A stretch of DNA of 64,000 nt from Solanum dulcamara (Eukaryota; Streptophyta; Magnoliopsida; Solanales; Solanaceae), in contig NC_077245.1 in assembly GCF_947179165.1 (NCBI RefSeq), forward strand, positions 14,974,740-15,038,739, given 5' to 3'. Under the pieces are notes generated by a model that ran no database searches, was not told where the DNA came from, and saw only the letters and a program-made list of their open reading frames with translations. The first letter of the stretch is position 1; each line of letters begins with the position of its first letter. The position numbers were made by a program, and so were the translations under genes. Of the stretch, positions 58,588-64,000 are shown in pieces.

Positions 58588-61500
58588 CCCTATTTTTAAC
58601 TGATCCAAATAGGGTGCGACAGTTTGGTGACTCTGTTGTAAAAAAATATTTAAATATTCAAATAAATTTTAAAATTTTAACAATGTAATAATAATCCAGA
58701 TTTCAACAAGTAAACAAATTAAATGTCTATATTCAATATAAAAATATTACAACTTTTAACATAAATATTAGAAAATAATCAGATTTTTTACAAATCTATA
58801 AAGACATCAAATAAATGAGTAAATATTACAATACAATGATACCTCATTTTTAGATGTATGGAATTGGAGAGAGATATTTGTGGGTTCTGTCGCACCCTAT
58901 TTTCGACTAGTCGAAATACAGTTGTCACGACCCAAGCCTAGGGCCTAGACGTGACATGGCGAATGAGGAACCCGAAAGTACCTCAAACAAGCCTCTTAGC
59001 ATTCTTTTAGCCTTTCATAGGTAATGATGATAAATAGACAAGCGGAAATCATAATAATAAATCTTCAACTTACATATGTCCAACAATACCTCTAACTATT
59101 AGATTTAATGGGGCTAAGACAAGTTCCTAGCTCACCCTCAATCATAATAGAAGAAATGCCATAATAAAATATCTTAACATATCATAAGCTAGAAAGACAA
59201 AGGAGTATTGTTCTCGGAACATGGGAACTCACCAAAAGTAGTCTTCAATGGAATATCAACTAGCCACGTGGAGGAGAACGAGGAGTAGCAGCGATCCCTA
59301 CATGGTGATATCATGTAGGCAAAAGAGTATGCGTTAGTACTTTGAATGTACTAAGTATGTAAGGATGCATGAACATTGAGAAAATATTATAACATTTATG
59401 TAATATGGAACATAATGTAATACATGCATAATAAATCATATGGATATCCTTTAAAACATTCATTTTTGTGGGAAGCTAACCATAACCGACATTTAAGACC
59501 ATGCGAGCTATTACATAGAATCCAACATAACCCCCTACGTTGGCCGGGGAGACTACTTGCCAGGTAGAACTCCGTCAATTTCATTCATTTCTTTAACTTT
59601 AACTTTAAGGGCTATTTATGGATCCATTAGCCTAAGCCTACAAGGGCTCCTATGTTGGCACATAGTTAATGAGACAAGGGGTTGCTACTAGGATTCCCTT
59701 ACCGAATCCCACCTCAATGCCTCATTCGGTGCTAAGTCAATCCCATGGAATAGTTTAATACTTCAAAATATTCATAGCATATAACTTGAGAATTAAAACA
59801 TCATATTAGGTAGAATAGCTCATTAAAACATTTGATAATTCAAATATGCAAGAATTGTACTTATTGCATAAAGAATCCATCATTCATATCATTTCATCAT
59901 TCTTTCATTTCATAAGACTCCCTTTTTGATCATAGATATTGTTTTCATAAACATTTATTTGGAGTCAAAGCTTTCAAGTCAAACTTTATAAAAAAAACAT
60001 AGTAAAACTAGGTGGGTTCAAATCACTTTAACTTGCAAATATGTATGTAAATAAATATACATAAATACTTTGAAATCCATTAATTAAAAATCATGATTTA
60101 AACAACCCACCATGAATTTCAAGAGCCTTTAAATAGATAAATAGAGGAATTACTTGTAAATCATCAATTCATATATATAAAATTATGTTGCATCAAAATA
60201 GACCAATAATCATTAGTTTAACCATGATTCATACTATTAAGTAAAAATAAGAATTACCATAAGAAAATATTACTTGAAATCAAAAGACTTAATTGAAAGA
60301 GTTTTTTTGGACTACATGGGTGAAAGAACCCATGGATAAACACCCACATAACTTAGAGTAGAGCTTAAAAAAAATAAATATAATTTATCATATAATCAAA
60401 ATAATTTAGACATGAGAGTGGAAGGAATACTCTCATTGAAATCTTACATACCTGGAAACCGAAGCTTTAGTTGGTACCGGAAGACTTAATGAACACTCTT
60501 GAGTCCTAGCTTCTCTCCTTGCCGGAACGTTTTGTGTACTACCCGGAATATATGAATCACCGGAATAGTATTTCTTCACTACTAAGAACTAAAACTATAT
60601 TTGAGAATGTGTATAGAGAGAAGATTTGCTTGAGAAAGCTTGATGAATAAAATGAGGAAATAAGGTGGGTATTTATAGAAGGGAAAGATGACCTAACAAT
60701 AAATAAAATAATTATAAATAAAAATCTGAAAATTTAGTGGAATATATTGATGTCATGGATGATGTTAAATGGAGGACAATTTATGTCATGAGTGATGTCA
60801 AATGTATCTAGATCTTTCTATGGTAGGTGAAATGAGTTATCTTTGACAGAATACTCTTTTTGGGAGCTGCGTTTGAATAAGATAAATTCCTTATTAGGAT
60901 TTGGTGTCTTCATAAGAATTGTAGATATGGAAGTCTAGTTTCATATCGTTCAAGAATCAACCAATTTGGATAAACCTACAGTGAGATATGATTTTTCTTC
61001 TATAAATACTCATTTCCGTAACAGCATCCTACCTTACAAAGATTAATTTATTTGACCTACTTAACCTCCGAATCTTAAAATATGGTCTTCATAAAGGTTG
61101 TAGGTAATGATCTTGTGGTTACTCAGAAATTTGAATCACTCAATTTGGATATTTCTATGAAAAGTTATGACCAAAATACAGAGACTGTATCATGTTTAGG
61201 CAAAAATTGAAACATCGTATACAACGTTTTTAGGGGATATTACAACAGTGCGACAGCTTGACGACTCTGCTGGAAAAGATTTTTAGTTCAAACTTTAGCA
61301 AGATAAGTCAGTGAGAGAGCAATCAATTTCAAAGGAGATAAAAAGATTTTCAAAATTTTTATCAACAAAATCAATCAATATCTAATTTTCAAGATTTGAT
61401 ATGAAATTAATTAAAAGAGATGCAAGAAAAGTCCAAAAGTCATGCCAAAAAATATCCACTATCAATAATTGTAAAGAAATTATTCAAGTTAATTTAAAGA

Positions 61501-62736
61501 AATATTCAAATAATCAAACAAATTTTAAACTCTCAACAGTGTAATAATATTTCAGATTTCAACAAGTAAACAAATTCAATGCATATATTCAATATAAAAC
61601 ATTATAATTTTTAATATAAATATTAGAAAATAGTCAAAAAAATTTACAAATCTATAAAGACATCAAACAAATGAGTAAATATTAGAATGCAAAGGCAACT
61701 TATTTTTAGACGCATGGAATTGGAGGGAGATATTTTTGGAGTTTTTTCACACTCCATTTTGGAACTGATTAAAATAAGATGTGACAGCTTAGTGACTTTA
61801 CTGTGGAAGATTTTTAGTTTAAACTTCAGCAAGATAAGTCAGTGAGAGAGAAATCAATTTCAAAGGAGATAACAAGATTTTCAAACTTTTTATCAACAAA
61901 ATCAACCAATATTTGATTTTCAAGATTTGATCCTAAATTAATTTAAAGAGAGGCAGCAAAAATCCAAAAGTAGTGCCAAGAGTGACCCACTATCAATAAT
62001 TGTAAAGAAATTATTCAACTTAATTTTAAAAAAAATATTCACATATTCAAACAAATTTTAAATTCTTAACAATGAATTAATATTCAAGATTTCAACAAAT
62101 AAACAAACTCAATGCCTATATTCAATATAAAAATATTATAAGTTTTAATATAAATATGAGAAAATGATAATATGTTTTTACATATCTATAAAGACATTAA
62201 ACAAATGAGTAAAAATATTAGACTAATAAGACACCTCATTTTTAAATGTATGAAATTGGAGGAAGAAATTTGTGGGGTTCAGTCGCATCCTATTTTTGAA
62301 CTGACCGAAATAGGATATGACAGTTTGGCGACTCTACTGGAGAAGTTTTTAATTTAAACTTCAGCAAGATAAACCAGTGAAAGAGCAATCAATTTCAAAG
62401 GAGATAATTATATTTTCAAAATTTTAATCTACAAAATCAATCTATATCTAATTTTCAAGATTTGATCTGAAATTAATACAAAAGGATGCAACAAAAGTTC
62501 AAAAGTCATGCCAAGAGGGATCCACTGTCAATAATTGTAAAAAAATTATTCAACTTAATTAAAGAAATATTCAAATATTCAAACAAATTTTAAACTCTCA
62601 ACAGTGTAATAATATATTAAATTTCAACAAGTAAACAAATTTAATGCATATATTTAATATAAAAATATTACAACTTTTAACATAAATATTAAAAAATGGT
62701 TAGATTTTTTAACAAATCTACAAATGAGTGAATATT
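58588..62736. repeat. 535-bp tandem array, four units, interrupted by a solo LTR
   Basis: gacag(c/t)ttggcgactct recurs at 58618, 61252, 61783 and 62319 (spacing 531 and 536 between the last three). Each unit has gcaagataagtcagtgagag, ttcaaaggagataa, gatttcaacaagtaaacaaa and a cgcaccctatttt / aaatagggtgcgac inverted pair. The first unit lacks about 225 bp in the middle and holds LTR A (58923-61244). The last fades into TRIM LTR sequence at about 62737. No genes. Confidence 0.9.
58923..61244 (-). mobile_element. Solo LTR family A copy 5, TSD ACAGT
   Basis: 2322 bp, TGTAATATCCCC...GGGTCGTGACA on the minus strand, perfect ACAGT at 58918-58922 and 61245-61249. Very similar to the copy at 496-2812, closer than to the plus-oriented copies. 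The flanks show it lies in the 535-bp array. Confidence 0.96.
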
Positions 62737-63257
62737 AAGTCAACAAATCCTGCAAATTTGCAAAGTTAGAAACTTTGTTGTTTTTATAATGTTACTGACA
62801 ACAACTATGAAAACAAACTTCACCCATAAAAGGAGTTCCTCAACTCCCATTTAAACATACCAAAATAGAGGGAGAAAAATATTTGAGAGCAAAGTGAGGT
62901 ATATCATACACTATATAATAGAGGAAAGTAAGGTGGAAAATTAAAAGAGCCCAAAACCAAGTAAAGGTGTTATATATAAAATTAAAAATTACTCATTTTA
63001 CAAAATAATGGGCTCAAATTATGAGCCCAAAATTATTGGCTAATTAAATATCTAGGTAATGCAATATTTGTATGTCCTTCAACGTATTCTTAAACTGTGC
63101 TAAAAATATTAAATTAAATATGAAACAAATATAACAAACAAGTGCATTAAATAAATGCATTTTGAACTATTTAACAATTAATGTATTTTAAAAGTATCAA
63201 TTTTGAAAATATCAGGCCAAAATTTGATGTTAATAGTTCATATTTTTTCCAATAAAT
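62737..63257 (+). mobile_element. TRIM LTR, last unit, 3' half divergent
   Basis: Starts with aagtcaacaaatcctgcaaatttg and contains ttcacccataaaagg, gagggagaaaaatatttgagag. From about 62940 to 63235 it differs from the other LTRs (gagcccaaaaccaag ... gggctcaaattatgagccc), so part may be an insertion or replacement. It ends at about 63257 before a PBS-like ttagtatcagagc. Confidence 0.65.
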
Positions 63258-63622
63258 TAGTATCAGAGCTTTAATTTAAAATAATTATTTTTTTTAGGAA
63301 AAACGATGGACATTAAATCATTTTTCACTGATAAAGTATGTTGTCTATTGTTATAGTCATAGTGCAACAGACTTGAGAAACAACATTATCTATCATGCAA
63401 GGACAAAATACATCGACGTCATATATCATTGGATTCATGAGCATGTGGAAAATAAATCATTTCATGTCAAAAAGATTCACACAAGTGAAAATCTTATTGA
63501 TATGCTAATTAAGGTGATATCAAAAGACAAGTTTGACTTATGTAGAGAACTTGTCGGCATAAGCTCTCTCTAAGAAGACTGAGACACCTCATTTTCAAGT
63601 ACATGGGATTCGAGGGACAGAT
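63258..63622 (+). pseudogene. TRIM internal region, last unit, gag start fused to RNase H tail
   Basis: The best preserved internal region. PBS-like tagtatcagagc, ATG at 63306 (MDIKSFFTD), then after about 60 bp the codons YHARTKYIDVIYHWIHEH, NKSFHVKKIHTSENLIDM and DKFDLCRELVGISSL to TAA/TAG-region at 63573. The last blocks are the final part of copia RNase H and pol (YH.RTKHID.RYHF, DML.K motif). More than 4 kb between them, i.e. nearly all gag-pol, is absent. Non-autonomous; would depend on proteins from a related element. Confidence 0.8.
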
Positions 63623-64000
63623 TTTTGAGTTTCAGCCACATTTCTGAAGTCAACAAATGTTATAAGGCCCAACCCCATTTTTAAGTCAACAAATGCTGCA
63701 AAGTTTGAAACTTTGTTGTTTTCATGATGTCACTGATAACATCGATGGAAAAAACTTCACCTATAAAGAGCTCCTCAACTTCTCATTTAAACATAAAAAA
63801 TGAAGAGAAAAAAATATTAGAGAGTAAAGTTAGTTATATCATACATTATACAAGAAAATAGTCTGTAAAAAAAAAATAGAGTTTGAGTAATATTTTAATA
63901 AGGTAAAAAATTAAAAGAGGGCTATTTTCTTTTGAGTTTGTAGTAGTCATTTGAATATTGTACTAGTGACTGCACAATATAAATTTTCTTGCTATAGTTG
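63623..64000 (+). mobile_element. TRIM LTR, following unit (runs off window)
   Basis: Starts near ttgagtttcagcc and continues through aagtcaacaaatgctgcaaag, cttcacctataaagagc and ttcttttgagtttgtagtag, matching the other LTRs until the window ends. Confidence 0.75.

Noticed and set aside
27867..64000. Endogenous pararetrovirus
   Set aside because: Considered because of fragmentary pol-like sequences. The order, PBS, LTR ends and RNase H tail all fit Ty1/copia, and no movement or coat protein motifs are seen.
1..64000. A new multi-gene system
   Set aside because: Apart from the SWEET and PPR genes, the coding sequence I could recognise belongs to transposons, most of it visibly damaged. I see no unexplained conserved gene cluster.

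Overview
The window looks like nuclear DNA of a dicot, most probably a nightshade (Solanaceae). It is AT-rich, its genes have introns, and its LTR retrotransposons and SINEs are of types I associate with Solanum/Capsicum-like genomes. The family assignment comes from general resemblance, not a database search. Only two host loci can be supported, both on the minus strand: a SWEET-type sugar transporter locus (about 6.2-23.1 kb) and a PPR protein gene (25.2-27.0 kb). Nearly everything else is transposable-element sequence.

Layout. 1-2812: gag start, primer-binding site and 5' LTR of a Ty3/gypsy element (minus). 2813-6019: a second gypsy-type LTR and its probable leader. 6.2-23.1 kb: a head-to-tail tandem duplication of the SWEET locus. 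The right copy (13992-20655) can be spliced by eye into six exons giving an uninterrupted 248-residue SWEET1-type protein. The left copy keeps only exons 4 and 6, has a mutated splice donor, and carries a dead full-length Ty1/copia element (6613-11675, TSD ATTTA) in intron 5. Intron 3 of the good copy holds a 2.4-kb solo LTR and two MITE-like elements, and intron 4 of both copies holds the same small TRIM. Two SINEs lie upstream. 25188-27038: an intronless E/E+ class PPR gene.

27.9-64 kb is a deep transposon nest. The base layer is an array of small copia-derived TRIM units (LTR, short internal, LTR...). A gypsy LTR (family B) lies in one TRIM LTR. A CACTA (En/Spm) transposon of about 8 kb lies in that LTR. 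The CACTA, with degenerate TNP2-like and Transposase_24-like genes, was itself hit by three solo LTRs (31866-34224, 34897-37217, 42001-45838). Further right come an LTR-A fragment joined to a second LTR A (48040-51998), a 5.4-kb LTR-C interval with an LTR B inside it (52395-57840), a 535-bp tandem array interrupted by a solo LTR A (58923-61244), and the last TRIM copy running off the window.

How it fits together: the transposons do not appear functional as read. Their coding regions carry stops, frameshifts, missing parts or nested insertions. The SWEET gene (membrane sugar uniporter) and the PPR gene (predicted organellar RNA-editing factor) are unrelated neighbours. The main interest lies in the recoverable SWEET gene beside its decayed twin, the clear order of nested insertions with readable target-site duplications, and several mosaic or recombinant LTRs.
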